From Bacteroidales bacterium (lineage in GTDB: Bacteria > Bacteroidota > Bacteroidia > Bacteroidales > CG2-30-32-10), in the NCBI GenBank assembly GCA_035353855.1, contig DAOQAK010000012.1:1-64000 (forward strand): a DNA stretch of 64,000 nucleotides, read 5' to 3'. The position numbers and the translations under genes were made by a program. Below the pieces are notes generated by a model. It was not told the DNA's origin, made no database searches, and worked only from the letters and a program-made list of their open reading frames with translations. Position 1 is the stretch's first letter. Every line of letters begins with the position of its first letter. This document shows positions 8,490 through 18,200 of this stretch, piece by piece.

Positions 8490-8521
8490 TTGACTTTTAA
8501 AATCAGAATATACTATATTTG
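8490..8521 (+). promoter_or_regulatory. Promoter of the padR-like operon
   Basis: TTG at 8490-8492 and TATATTTG at 8514-8521, 21 bases apart, fit the Bacteroidetes consensus. A TTG start codon possible at 8519 lies inside this -7 box and so cannot be the real start. Confidence 0.65.
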
Positions 8522-8542
8522 CAATATATAAGATTATATCAT

Positions 8543-8920
8543 ATGAAAAATTCTGATACAAAAAAAGAAATGATATCGAAAGAACTTTTAAAAGGTTCAT
8601 TGAAATCGATAGTACTAAAGCTATTGTCTGAAAACAATAAGATGTATGGCTATGAGATTACTCAGAAAGTGGAAGAGATCACTGGCGGAAGGATCAAACT
8701 TACGTTTGGTGCACTTTATCCTATTCTCCACAAGCTTGAAACAGATGGTTCTGTTGTAACAGAATCGGAAATAATCAATGGTCGAGTAAGAATTTACTAC
8801 AAGCTTACCAAAACAGGAAAAAGCGTTGCTAAAGAAAAAATAAAAGAATTACAGGAATTCATTGAAATGATTAGTGTTTTATTAAAACCCGGATTTAGCC
8901 TTGAGTTATGCAAAATTTAA
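8543..8920 (+). CDS. PadR family transcriptional regulator
   Basis: A 125-residue winged-helix repressor of the PadR family. The ATG at 8543 is chosen because the frame's earlier TTG lies in the -7 box. The core runs from about residue 15 (KGSLKSIVLKLLSE) through MYGYEITQKV to the recognition helix and wing, LTFGALYPILHKLETDG. A coiled C-terminal helix follows for dimerisation. Its end overlaps the start of the next gene by 13 bases, so the two are translationally coupled. The partner begins with a HAAS-like domain, the known companion of PadR regulators, so the regulator probably controls this operon. The signal it senses is unknown. Confidence 0.92.
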   Translation: MKNSDTKKEMISKELLKGSLKSIVLKLLSENNKMYGYEITQKVEEITGGRIKLTFGALYPILHKLETDGSVVTESEIINGRVRIYYKLTKTGKSVAKEKIKELQEFIEMISVLLKPGFSLELCKI

Positions 8921-10413
8921 CAGCGGCAAATATTGAAATTATAATTGAAGAAGTTACCAGGGCAAACATTACATTTTCTCATCTTCGTGAAGATTTGATT
9001 GACCATATCTGTTGCGAGATAGAAAACGAAATGCAGCAAGGTTCCAGCTTTGACAGGGCTTTTGAAAAAGTAAAAAACCTTTTTGGAAACAAAGAATTAA
9101 AAAAAGTTCAGGAAGACACATTATTATTAATAGATAAAAAATACAGGCTTATGAAAAAAACAATGAAAATAGTCGGATGGATCTCCATGCTGATGATCAC
9201 CGTTGGTGCTTTATTTAAAATTCAGCACTGGCCCGGGGCTGGACCTTTGCTGATTTTTGGATTCTTCTTTCTTGGGGCTATCTTTTTTCCTTCAGCTTTA
9301 TGGGTGATGCGAAAAGAATCAAAATTAAAAGGTAGCCTCTTCACTTATATCATCTCCATTATCGGGGGTATACTTTTTATTTTTGGTATTTTATTTAAGA
9401 TACAACATTATCCATTTGATAAGTTATTTCTGATCATTGGCTTTTCGTCATTAGGGTTGATTTTAATTCCTTCTATACTCATTTTAAAACTTCGTGATGA
9501 AAATACCAGGAATCATAAAGGTACTTATATTATCGGGGCTATTTCGCTAATAATTTATCTCGCAGGAATGCTCTTTAAAATAGTGCATTGGCCCGGAGCT
9601 CTTCCCTGCCTTATTGTTGGCGCTATAGGGTTAACCACAATATTTTTTCCTTTATTCACAATGAAAGTATATAAAAATGCAGAAAACATAAAAGCAAGTT
9701 TTCTTTTTTTATGTACCGGAATTTTATTTTTCAATATGTTCAGCCTTTTGCTTGCTATAAATGTTTCAAAAGATGTATTAAGCCTTTTTATTAAACCCGG
9801 AACAGAAATTATTAAGACAGCAACTATTCTTGAAAATAAAAGCAATGCGTTGTCAGAAGAAATCATGACAGATTCTTTAATACAGGATACTGTGAAATCA
9901 AAAATAAAAAATATTGTAACAATGTCGGACGGAGTGTTCAATTTTATTGAAGATATCAAAACAGAAATAATATCAAAAGTAGATGTGGTAACTATGGATG
10001 AAGCAAAAGCAGCAACAAAAAAAACATCATTAATAATAAATAAGGATGGGGGCGAAGCTTCAATGCATGTCCTTCTGGGTAATACAGAAGATTTTAAAAG
10101 TGGCAAAGCATCGGAAATGAAAACGAAAATAAAAACTTTAAAAAATACATTATTGAATTATTGCATCAGCGATGAAGATGCTGTAACTATAATTTCAAAA
10201 GCGCTTGAAATAAAAGATTCAGTATTTATTAAAGAAGAAGGAAAATATTTCTGCTGGGAACTTATTAATTTTTATCATCTGCCTTTACTTCCAACAATAG
10301 ATAAGCTTTGTTTTTTTCAGAGGAATGTTCGGTTTGCAGAACTTGAAACGCTTGAAAGTCTTAATTCAAGATACTTTGTAGATAATCGGAACACGGTAAA
10401 TAAAACAAAATAA
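8908..10413 (+). CDS. HAAS-domain membrane protein with three GldL-like transmembrane hairpins
   Basis: A 501-residue inner-membrane protein. Residues 1-85 resemble the HAAS/DUF1700 domain found beside PadR regulators (LREDLIDHICCEIENEM). Then three similar membrane hairpins follow, each opening with the same motif: GALFKIQHWPGAGPLLIFG, GILFKIQHYPF, GMLFKIVHWPGALPCLIVG. This motif is like the first transmembrane region of GldL, the proton-driven motor subunit of gliding and type IX secretion. A further helix and a ~200-residue extracytoplasmic, alpha-helical tail complete the protein. It is coupled to PadR by a 13-bp overlap and followed after 23 bases by a paralogue. I know of no assigned function. 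A role in envelope sensing or motility is only a guess. Confidence 0.75.
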   Translation: MQNLTAANIEIIIEEVTRANITFSHLREDLIDHICCEIENEMQQGSSFDRAFEKVKNLFGNKELKKVQEDTLLLIDKKYRLMKKTMKIVGWISMLMITVGALFKIQHWPGAGPLLIFGFFFLGAIFFPSALWVMRKESKLKGSLFTYIISIIGGILFIFGILFKIQHYPFDKLFLIIGFSSLGLILIPSILILKLRDENTRNHKGTYIIGAISLIIYLAGMLFKIVHWPGALPCLIVGAIGLTTIFFPLFTMKVYKNAENIKASFLFLCTGILFFNMFSLLLAINVSKDVLSLFIKPGTEIIKTATILENKSNALSEEIMTDSLIQDTVKSKIKNIVTMSDGVFNFIEDIKTEIISKVDVVTMDEAKAATKKTSLIINKDGGEASMHVLLGNTEDFKSGKASEMKTKIKTLKNTLLNYCISDEDAVTIISKALEIKDSVFIKEEGKYFCWELINFYHLPLLPTIDKLCFFQRNVRFAELETLESLNSRYFVDNRNTVNKTK

Positions 10414-10436
10414 TAAAATTTTAAATTATATAACTT

Positions 10437-11465
10437 ATGAAAAAGTTCATCTTAGTTTCAGGAATAGTATTCATCAATATTTTTGTAATTGGTGCATTAT
10501 TCAAGGTTTTGCATTGGCCTTTTGCAAGTATCCTTGTAACGTTTGGACTTGGATTGTTCAGTCTTGGATTTTTGCCATTGGCATTCATACAAAGCTATAA
10601 AGGAAATGAAAGAAAAAATAAATCATTGTATATAGCTGGTTTTATTTGTGCATTCATTTGTTTTATGGGGGCTCTTTTTAAAATCCAGCATTGGCCTGGA
10701 GCAAATTGGTTTCTGATTGTTGGAGTTCCTTTGCCTTTTCTTTATTTCCTGCCGGTATATATTTATAACCATAATAAATCTAAAGAAAATTCTTCAGTAA
10801 ATTTTCTTGGAGTAATGTTCCTGATGGTATATATTGCAGTTTTCAGTGCTATCCTTGCCGTGAATGTGAGTCGTGACATTCTTAATGCATTTAATATTGT
10901 TTATAATGATAATGCGAAAACCAATGATTTATTATCAGTAAAAAACACATTAAAGTATGAAGCTCTTGAAAAATCAGGTATTGCAGCTAATAAAGAAAAA
11001 ATTATTCAACTTAAAATAAAATCGGAAACTTTGTGTACCCAAATCGATAATATAAAAATTGAATTGGTAAAATCTGTTGAAGGCAATGATTCACCTGCTA
11101 TTGAACCCGGAAATAAAATTTATACATCAGCAATTATGGCAAAAGATGAATCAATTCGCACTAAAAAAATAATGAGAGGTATTAATGAAATTTCAGGAAG
11201 AGCTGCTGAATTGAAAGTTCTGGTTAGCAACTACCGCGAGTATCTTAAATCATTTGTCGGGAACAATGATTCCAGTATAAAAATTATTGATGAATTACTT
11301 AGTACTTCTGATATAACCGATACATATAATGGTGAAGTAAACACATTAAAATGGGAAGATTCCTTTTTCCCTTATGGAGCATATATTGTAACCGTGCTTG
11401 GAAACCTGGGTAGTATTGAAACTAATGTGAAAATGGCTGAAGCAGAAGCATTGGAGACAATTTAA
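10437..11465 (+). CDS. Membrane protein with two GldL-like transmembrane hairpins
   Basis: A 342-residue paralogue of the upstream gene product without the N-terminal HAAS domain. Two motif copies are seen: GALFKVLHWPFASILVTFG and GALFKIQHWPGANWFLIVG, each within a hydrophobic hairpin. A further membrane segment ends in AILAVNVSRDILNAF, matching LLLAINVSKDVLSLF in the upstream protein. Then comes a helical extracytoplasmic tail of about 190 residues. It is third in the padR operon and is followed by a bidirectional terminator. The repeated LFKxxHWP motif suggests a family built by duplication of one GldL-type hairpin. Function is unknown. Confidence 0.75.
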   Translation: MKKFILVSGIVFINIFVIGALFKVLHWPFASILVTFGLGLFSLGFLPLAFIQSYKGNERKNKSLYIAGFICAFICFMGALFKIQHWPGANWFLIVGVPLPFLYFLPVYIYNHNKSKENSSVNFLGVMFLMVYIAVFSAILAVNVSRDILNAFNIVYNDNAKTNDLLSVKNTLKYEALEKSGIAANKEKIIQLKIKSETLCTQIDNIKIELVKSVEGNDSPAIEPGNKIYTSAIMAKDESIRTKKIMRGINEISGRAAELKVLVSNYREYLKSFVGNNDSSIKIIDELLSTSDITDTYNGEVNTLKWEDSFFPYGAYIVTVLGNLGSIETNVKMAEAEALETI

Positions 11466-11486
11466 AACCTAAACATTATTAAATAA

Positions 11487-11540
11487 AAAGCCTCAGAGAA
11501 TAGTAAAGATAAGTGCAGCAGAGTTCTTTGAGGTTTTTTA
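11487..11540. terminator. Bidirectional terminator, padR operon and pabA
   Basis: CCTCAGAGAA and TTCTTTGAGG form a 10-bp stem (one GU pair) with a T run on the plus side and a T-rich run on the minus side. It lies between two convergent units. Confidence 0.7.
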
Positions 11541-11557
11541 TATAAATAGTATTGTGT

Positions 11558-12124
11558 TTAATGCATTAACCAGTTTTCAATTATTTTTTCACCATGGGGA
11601 GTCATTACAGATTCCGGATGGAATTGCAAACCTCTTACATCGTAGTATTTATGGGCTAATCCCATTATTAGCCCATCCTTGTTCTTAGCTATAATTTTTA
11701 ATGATGATGGTAAATCATTTTCATTTACTGCCCAAGAATGATATAATCCAACTTCAATATCAGAGGGGATCTCATGAAATAAATAATCAGAGATGTCGAT
11801 AATGATTTTTTCTTTTTTACCATGTAAAGGTTTGGTTAAATTATAAATACTTCCGCCAAAAACTTCCGCAATTGCCTGATGTCCTAAGCAAATTCCAAGT
11901 ATGCTTTTTGTAGCTGAAAATTTTTTTATTATTTCATTCATCTTTCCTGCTTCAGAAGGTAAGCCTGGTCCGGGAGAAAATAATATCTTATCGAAATTTT
12001 GCACATCATCAATATCAATATCATCATTTTTAAATACTTGAAAATAAAAATCAGAAAAGTTTCCAATGATTTGAACTAAATTAAAAGTAAAAGAATCATG
12101 ATTATCTATGATGCAAATGCTCAT
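11558..12124 (-). CDS. pabA: Aminodeoxychorismate synthase glutaminase (PabA/TrpG type)
   Basis: A 188-residue class-I glutamine amidotransferase that releases ammonia from glutamine for the chorismate aminase. The N-terminus IIDNHDSFTFNL, the oxyanion strand FSPGPGLPSEAG, the nucleophile in GICLGHQAIAEVFGG and the catalytic His-Glu in LQFHPESVMTPHG are all present. The gene is divergent from pabB with only 18 bases between them, so PabA is the natural partner of PabB for p-aminobenzoate synthesis. TrpG and PabA cannot be told apart by motif alone; the neighbours decide the call, and the protein could serve both pathways. Confidence 0.88.
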   Translation of the reverse strand: MSICIIDNHDSFTFNLVQIIGNFSDFYFQVFKNDDIDIDDVQNFDKILFSPGPGLPSEAGKMNEIIKKFSATKSILGICLGHQAIAEVFGGSIYNLTKPLHGKKEKIIIDISDYLFHEIPSDIEVGLYHSWAVNENDLPSSLKIIAKNKDGLIMGLAHKYYDVRGLQFHPESVMTPHGEKIIENWLMH

Positions 12125-12133
12125 TTTATTTAT

Positions 12134-12141
12134 TATATTTG
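12134..12141 (+). promoter_or_regulatory. -7 element of pabBC
   Basis: TATATTTG ends one base before the ATG at 12143. Transcription would start at or just after this ATG, so the mRNA is leaderless or uses the later ATG at 12176. Confidence 0.55.
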
Positions 12142-12142
12142 T

Positions 12143-13123
12143 ATGATGACGAATACCGATGCAATAATATGTAAAATGAATGAATTTGGGAAAAATAAAA
12201 TCCCCTTTCTGTTCATCATTGATTTTAATTGTACCTGGCCTGTTATTATTCCTTTATCTGAGATCAAAAGCGAAAATATTTTATATAACATAAATGGTTT
12301 TACAAATACAACGAAACCACTTGTTGAAAATAAAGAAATACATATTAAAAAATTTCCGCTTGCTTATAATGATTTTCTTAACTCATACAGCAAAGTTCAG
12401 AAACATTTGCACTTTGGGAATTCATACCTGGTTAACCTGACATTTGAAACACCTATAAAAATAAATCTTACTTTAAAAGAAATTTTTTATTTGTCACGAT
12501 CAAAATATAAACTTTTATTCAACGATGATTTTGTGGTTTTTTCACCTGAAATATTTGTTAAGATTGATGATACAGGAGTTATTTCTTCTTATCCGATGAA
12601 AGGCACTATTGATGCTACAACAGAAAAAGCAGAAGAAAAAATAATCAATGACAAAAAAGAATTTGCTGAACATTGTACTATTGTTGATTTAATTCGAAAC
12701 GATTTAAGCATGGTAGCAAAAAATGTTTATGTGAAACGCTTCAGGTATATCGATCGCATTGAAACATCTGAAAAACCTTTGCTTCAGGTGAGTTCTGAAA
12801 TATGCGGACAATTACCAAAATTATATTATGAAAATATAGGAACCATTATAGCTGCATTATTACCGGCAGGTTCTGTAAGTGGTGCGCCAAAAAATAAAAC
12901 CATTGAAATTATTAACGAATCAGAAACATACAGCAGGAAATATTATACAGGAATTTTTGGATATTTTGATGGCTCAATGCTCGATAGTGGCGTGATGATT
13001 CGTTTTATTGAAAAGCGTGACGGAAAATATTTTTATAAAAGTGGCGGAGGTATTACAGTAAACAGTAATCCTGAAAATGAATACCAGGAAATGATAGACA
13101 AAATATATGTACCAGCTTCTTGA
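12143..13123 (+). CDS. pabB: Aminodeoxychorismate synthase component I
   Basis: PabB joins ammonia to chorismate to give 4-amino-4-deoxychorismate, for folate. The C-terminal chorismate-binding signatures are present: YPMKGTIDATTEKAEE, DLIRNDLSMVAKNV, and LLPAGSVSGAPKNKTIEII. The protein is about 326 residues, short because it lacks the N-terminal domain of longer PabB/TrpE proteins. This is usual in Bacteroidota. The frame is open from 12098, but that ATG is upstream of the promoter. ATG 12143 or 12146 abuts the -7 box and 12176 is the next choice. The gene overlaps pabC by 17 bases, so the two are coupled. Confidence 0.9.
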   Translation: MMTNTDAIICKMNEFGKNKIPFLFIIDFNCTWPVIIPLSEIKSENILYNINGFTNTTKPLVENKEIHIKKFPLAYNDFLNSYSKVQKHLHFGNSYLVNLTFETPIKINLTLKEIFYLSRSKYKLLFNDDFVVFSPEIFVKIDDTGVISSYPMKGTIDATTEKAEEKIINDKKEFAEHCTIVDLIRNDLSMVAKNVYVKRFRYIDRIETSEKPLLQVSSEICGQLPKLYYENIGTIIAALLPAGSVSGAPKNKTIEIINESETYSRKYYTGIFGYFDGSMLDSGVMIRFIEKRDGKYFYKSGGGITVNSNPENEYQEMIDKIYVPAS

Positions 13124-13703
13124 AACCATAAAACTGGAAAAGGGCCAGGTTTGTAATCTTCGTTATCATCAGCGGCGTGTTGATGATAGCAGAATGATTT
13201 TGTTTAATATTAAAGAGCAGCTTGACATTGAACCTGCAATCAATGTACCTTTAAGAGCCAGGCAGGGAGTTTACAAGTGCCGCATTGTATATGGGAAAGA
13301 GATAAATGATATTCAGTATATTCCTTATTTGACAAAAAAAATAAAATCTTTGCAATTGGTTGAGGATAACGAAATCGATTATAAATTTAAATACGCAAAT
13401 CGAGAATGTTTTGACAGCCTGCTTGATGATTGTATCTATGATGAAATACTAATTATTAGAAATGGTTTTATTACCGATACTTCTTTTTCAAATATAATTT
13501 TCTTTGATGGAAATCGATGGTATACTCCGGCATCCCCATTATTAAAGGGAACTAAGCGGCAGCAGCTTCTTGACGAAGGAAAAATATTTGCAGAAGAAAT
13601 TCGTCCTTCCGATTTAAAACATTTTTCAAAAGCCATGCTTATAAATTCCATGCTCGATTTTAATTTGAAGCGCATGATCCCTATATGCGATATTGTTGTT
13701 TAA
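13107..13703 (+). CDS. pabC: Aminodeoxychorismate lyase-like class IV aminotransferase
   Basis: A 198-residue PLP enzyme of aminotransferase class IV that would split 4-amino-4-deoxychorismate into p-aminobenzoate and pyruvate. It is shorter than the ~270-residue E. coli PabC, as in related Bacteroidota. DYKFKYANRECFDSLL probably carries the PLP lysine (K93 or K95). ILIIRNGFITDTSFSNIIFF and TPASPLLKGTKRQQLL match the cofactor-binding half of the fold. It overlaps pabB and is followed by a terminator, so pabB-pabC form a closed operon. Position and motifs support the lyase role; a branched-chain aminotransferase is less likely at this size. Confidence 0.85.
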   Translation: MYQLLETIKLEKGQVCNLRYHQRRVDDSRMILFNIKEQLDIEPAINVPLRARQGVYKCRIVYGKEINDIQYIPYLTKKIKSLQLVEDNEIDYKFKYANRECFDSLLDDCIYDEILIIRNGFITDTSFSNIIFFDGNRWYTPASPLLKGTKRQQLLDEGKIFAEEIRPSDLKHFSKAMLINSMLDFNLKRMIPICDIVV

Positions 13704-13732
13704 AGAAATGTGTTGAGATTTTATTTTAAATT

Positions 13733-13764
13733 AAAAAGGCTGTCTTTTTGAGACAGCCTTTTAT
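13733..13764. terminator. Bidirectional terminator, pabBC and susCD
   Basis: AAAAAGGCTGTCT and AGACAGCCTTTT form a 12-bp stem around TTTTG, between convergent genes. Confidence 0.85.
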
Positions 13765-13782
13765 GAAGATAAATATTATTTG

Positions 13783-15225
13783 TTAATTTTTATCCCAGAA
13801 TAATTTATGGCTAACTGCATCTCCGCCTGCTCCAAGAGCACTAACAGCAGCGTTAAAGTTAGCAGCATTAAGTGTTTGTTCTTCAACAGGGAAAGTATAA
13901 CGTAAAGGAATAACTGATTTTGCATTTGGTGGTGCAACAAGAACCGGAAAATCTAATCTTCTCCATTCTGTCCATGCTTCAAAACCACGATTATAATATG
14001 CAAACCATTGCTGTATACCTATTTTTTCTTTCCATGAAGTTGAAGAATAAGCTATTTCAGGTTTAGCAAGGTAAGTAGCAATATCAGCGGGAGCTACACC
14101 CCAATATTCCATACTGGCTGTGATACCTGCATTATAATGATCAGCAGCAGTTCCGCTTCCAATATTATATCCTCTTTCAACAGCTTCTGCAAGTAAAAAT
14201 TCAACTTCTGCATAATCGAAAATCATACCTTCAAAAGTTGCTGCTTGTATTGGAGAAGAAACATGAGAACATTTTGAATATCTATTCAACATTCCAAAAA
14301 TTCCACCAACATAGGTTGTGGTACCGGTTTTATAAGTAAAATAAAACGGCATTCTTGGGTCGCCCAATGTATCCATATAATCAACAAGGGTATTAGCAGG
14401 AACAAAATCGTGTCTTCCGCTAGCAACCAAGTCAGTATAAACAGGATTTGAATTGGATTGAGCATCATCAGAATAAGGAAGAACTGCGTTATCTGCATTT
14501 GAAGTAAATACATTTGGTGCAGCATCTTCAATTATAGTTTTGGCAAGAGCAGATTCAGCAGTAACATCTGATAAAATCATTCCCATATGCAATTTTAATG
14601 AATTGGCAAATTTATACCATGCTGCAACATCGCCGCCGTACATGTTATCACCGGAATCAAAACTTCCTTCAGAAGGATCCATATCAGCTATTGCAGTATT
14701 TAACCTTGAAATAAGGTCTTTATAAACTGTTAAGCCATCATCGTAAGCAGGTGTTTCATTTGTAACATCTAAAGCTTCAGAATAAGGGATATTTCCAAAT
14801 GTTTCAACTAAAGTACCCCATGCATATACAGATAAAACTTCAATAATAGCAAGTTTATTCTTTTTAATTGCCGGAGCTTCGTTAACATATTCTTTTTCTG
14901 AAATCAGCCTTTTAGATTCTTTTAAATTTTTAAGAATATTTAAATAAATAGCATCCCAAAAGTTATCAGGAATACTTCTGGTAACCAAATCATAATTAGA
15001 TTCATCAGTATAGGTGGTTTCTGTCCACTGCTGAGTAAACATTCTAAAAATATTTTGGTTTACATTTGGGGTTACCATAATATCAAAAATGTTCTTTTGT
15101 GCTCCTGTGAATAAAAGCTCTCCAGGAACGATTGAGGGGTCCTTTGTGTTTTTATTTAAATCTTCCAATTTCGTACAAGCAGAAAATGTCAGGAAGATTG
15201 TAAAAATTATCAATATCTTTTTCAT
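13783..15225 (-). CDS. SusD/RagB-family outer-membrane lipoprotein
   Basis: A 480-residue surface lipoprotein that works as the lid of a SusC-type transporter and binds the nutrient. The signal peptide ends with a lipobox, LTFSACTKLED (Cys at residue 17). It belongs to the SusD-like group with helical TPR-like repeats; the segments AWGTLVETFGNIPYSEAL, FDYAEVEFLLAEAVERG and WFAYYNRGFEAWTEWRRL are typical. It is second in a two-gene operon, 12 bases after susC. No glycoside hydrolase, sigma/anti-sigma pair or hybrid sensor adjoins it, so the substrate, which may be a glycan or peptide, is unknown. Confidence 0.93.
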   Translation of the reverse strand: MKKILIIFTIFLTFSACTKLEDLNKNTKDPSIVPGELLFTGAQKNIFDIMVTPNVNQNIFRMFTQQWTETTYTDESNYDLVTRSIPDNFWDAIYLNILKNLKESKRLISEKEYVNEAPAIKKNKLAIIEVLSVYAWGTLVETFGNIPYSEALDVTNETPAYDDGLTVYKDLISRLNTAIADMDPSEGSFDSGDNMYGGDVAAWYKFANSLKLHMGMILSDVTAESALAKTIIEDAAPNVFTSNADNAVLPYSDDAQSNSNPVYTDLVASGRHDFVPANTLVDYMDTLGDPRMPFYFTYKTGTTTYVGGIFGMLNRYSKCSHVSSPIQAATFEGMIFDYAEVEFLLAEAVERGYNIGSGTAADHYNAGITASMEYWGVAPADIATYLAKPEIAYSSTSWKEKIGIQQWFAYYNRGFEAWTEWRRLDFPVLVAPPNAKSVIPLRYTFPVEEQTLNAANFNAAVSALGAGGDAVSHKLFWDKN

Positions 15226-15237
15226 GTTTTGTATAAA

Positions 15238-18200
15238 TTAGAAGTTAAGTTTAACATTAAAACTAAAATCACGAGTTGATGGTAATGAACCTATAGTATA
15301 ACCTTGTAAATTACCTGCTCCTAAACCGGATTCAGGATCTGCATAAGGTAAGTTTTTGAAGATTATCCATGGATTAGATGCAATTAAACTAAAGGTAGCT
15401 CCAGTAATAAAGCATTTACTTAATTTATCAGATGGTAAAGTGTATGATAAACTTACTTCTCTTAATTTAACATAACTTGCATCATAAACGAATTCTTTAT
15501 TTGGATAACTTCCATAACCGAATCCACCAAAATTATAAGCATCTATTCTTGTTTGATTAATGCTTCCATCAGGATTAACGCCGTCAATGATATAGCCACC
15601 GCTAGCAGCAGTATAACCACCACTTACTATGCCATTTCCATCAGCATCGTACTGATTGAAATCAAGAGGATCTCTTACCGGATTACCTAAGTCATTAGTA
15701 TAATCTGTTTCAGGATACAAACCTGTTGCTAATCCATAATACATATCAAGTGAGAAAATATCTCCACCTTTTTGTATATCAACCAAGAAACTAAATGCCC
15801 AGTTTTTATAGGTAAATGTATTTGAAATACCTCCTGTCCAATCAGGATTAATATTTCCAATAATATTATCTGATGTTTCTGTTGCTATAGGAGCACCTGT
15901 TTCTGGGTCAAGAACTTTTTCACCATTAATATAAGTATAATCAGTTCCGTATATAACACCATAAGGTTCTCCAACCATTGCGTTAATGGTTACGCCACCT
16001 TGGTATGAACCAAGCTGTAAATTATCAACACCTTCCATTAATTCAAGAACTTTATTGTGATTTTTTGTCCAGTTAACATTAATATCCCATTTAAAATTCT
16101 TTTGTTTAACCGGAGTACCATTTAAGGTTAATTCAATACCGCTATTTTGTAAATTTCCAGCATTAACAACTTCTAAAGCATATCCTGTTGCTGTTGATAT
16201 TGCCATAGGAAGAATCTGGTCAATGGTATTGGTTTTATAGATAGCTAAATCAAATCCAACTCTTCTGCCTAAGAAATTCATTTCTAACCCACCTTCAATA
16301 CTCTTTGTCATTTCAGGTCTTAATTCTGGATTCTTTTTTGTTGATGGAACATCATAAATAGGACTATAGAATGGTGTTACAGCAGCGTAGTTATCTGTCA
16401 ATTGATCAAAATCAGCACCATTGCCAACCTGTGCATAATTTAAACGAACTTTACCAAATGATAACCATGTAAGTTTTTTAGTAAATTCAGAAAAAACAAA
16501 GTTGGATGATATTGACGGATAATAATATTTACTTTTATCTACTGGTAAAGTAGAAGAATGGTCACGTCTTAATGTAGTTTCTAAATATAAATAGTTTTTG
16601 TATCCAAAAGAAGCATCAGCATAAACACCGTTAACTCCAATTGTAGTTGCTAATTCTCTTACTGAAAGAGGATCGTGACTGTTTCTTAATGAATATAAAC
16701 CCGGAACTACTAAGCCGCCATTGGTTGCAGTAATAATCCTGTTATATTCTGTACGTCTGATATTGTTTCCTATAATACCTTTAAAACTTATATCTTCAGA
16801 AATATTTTTATTGAAATTCAACATTACATCATAGTTATATTCAGTGAAAGTAATATCTCTTCTTAAATAACCAGATTCCTGTTTATTTCTGCCACCACTA
16901 CCATCGGTGGTAGTACCTATACCAAACTCGCTGGCGATACTTCCAACAGCTCTTCTTTCTTCCTGAGATTCATTGTATGAATCGCCTGCAACTCTTCCGA
17001 ATATATCAAACCAGTCATTTACTTTGTAATCTAATGACATATTTCCTGTAATACGATTTCTTCCATCATTTTCGTAGTTTTCATAACGAGTCCAGTAATA
17101 ATTGTCCCAATAAGCAGGTACCGGATCTATAGGATCGCAGTTCCATGTAACATTTCTGCCTGTTTTATCATAAGCATCCCACTGGTCTTTCATGTCAACA
17201 TTTGTTTCCATCCACTGACGGAATGAAGTGCAAATATTATCACTATATCCGGTAGAGTTACGGCCTGTAGCTTTTTGTGTAAGATAATTTGCAGAACCGG
17301 CTGCAGTTAATTTATCCGTTACTTTCCAACTTCCACTCAAATAGATATTATCTTTTATTAATTCACTATTTGGCATTAAGCCTTTTTGATTATAATTAGT
17401 ATATGAAAGCCTGTATGAACCTACAGTTGTTGTGTTGTCAATAGATACTGTATTAGTAAATGTAATAGGATGATTAAAGAAAGTAACCGGACCATTTTCT
17501 GCGGCTACCCAAGGAGTAGCTTTAAGATAATTAGGTGATTCCGGATCTACAGCATCCCATTGGTATACTAAAAGATTTTCGTCAAATTTAGGACCGTATG
17601 AAGCATCATCTATAGTATTTGCCCATTGTTCATCAATACCATCGCCATTTAAATCTGCCGAAGTCCAATAATCACCATAACCTGCACCATAATTTTTCTG
17701 GTAAGTTGGGAAAGTTGTTTTATCTACGAAACCTACAGTAATTCCAGAGTTTAATGTAACTCCAATCCCTTTTTTTCCAACTTTGCTTCCTGATCCTTTT
17801 TTAGTAGTAATCATGATTACACCATTTGCAGCGCGTGAGCCGTAAAGAGCTGTAGCGGCAGCACCTTTAAGAACGTTGATTGATTCAATGTCATCAGGAT
17901 TAATATCTGATGCGGCGTTACCATAATCGAATCCTTGTCCGGCCTGTTGCTGTGATGTTGTGTTTGAAACATCATTACTAATAGGAACACCATCAACAAC
18001 AAATAAAGCCTGGTTGTTTCCGGTTAGTGATTTAGCACCACGAATCTGGATATTTGTAGATCCTCCAATATTAGTAGTCTTTTTTACTTGTACTCCAGAT
18101 ATCTTACCGGAAAGAGAATTGACAAAGTTATCGGTTTTAACCGTATTTACTAAGTCTCCCTTTAATTCCTGAGTAGCATAACCCAGAGATTTTTTTTCTC

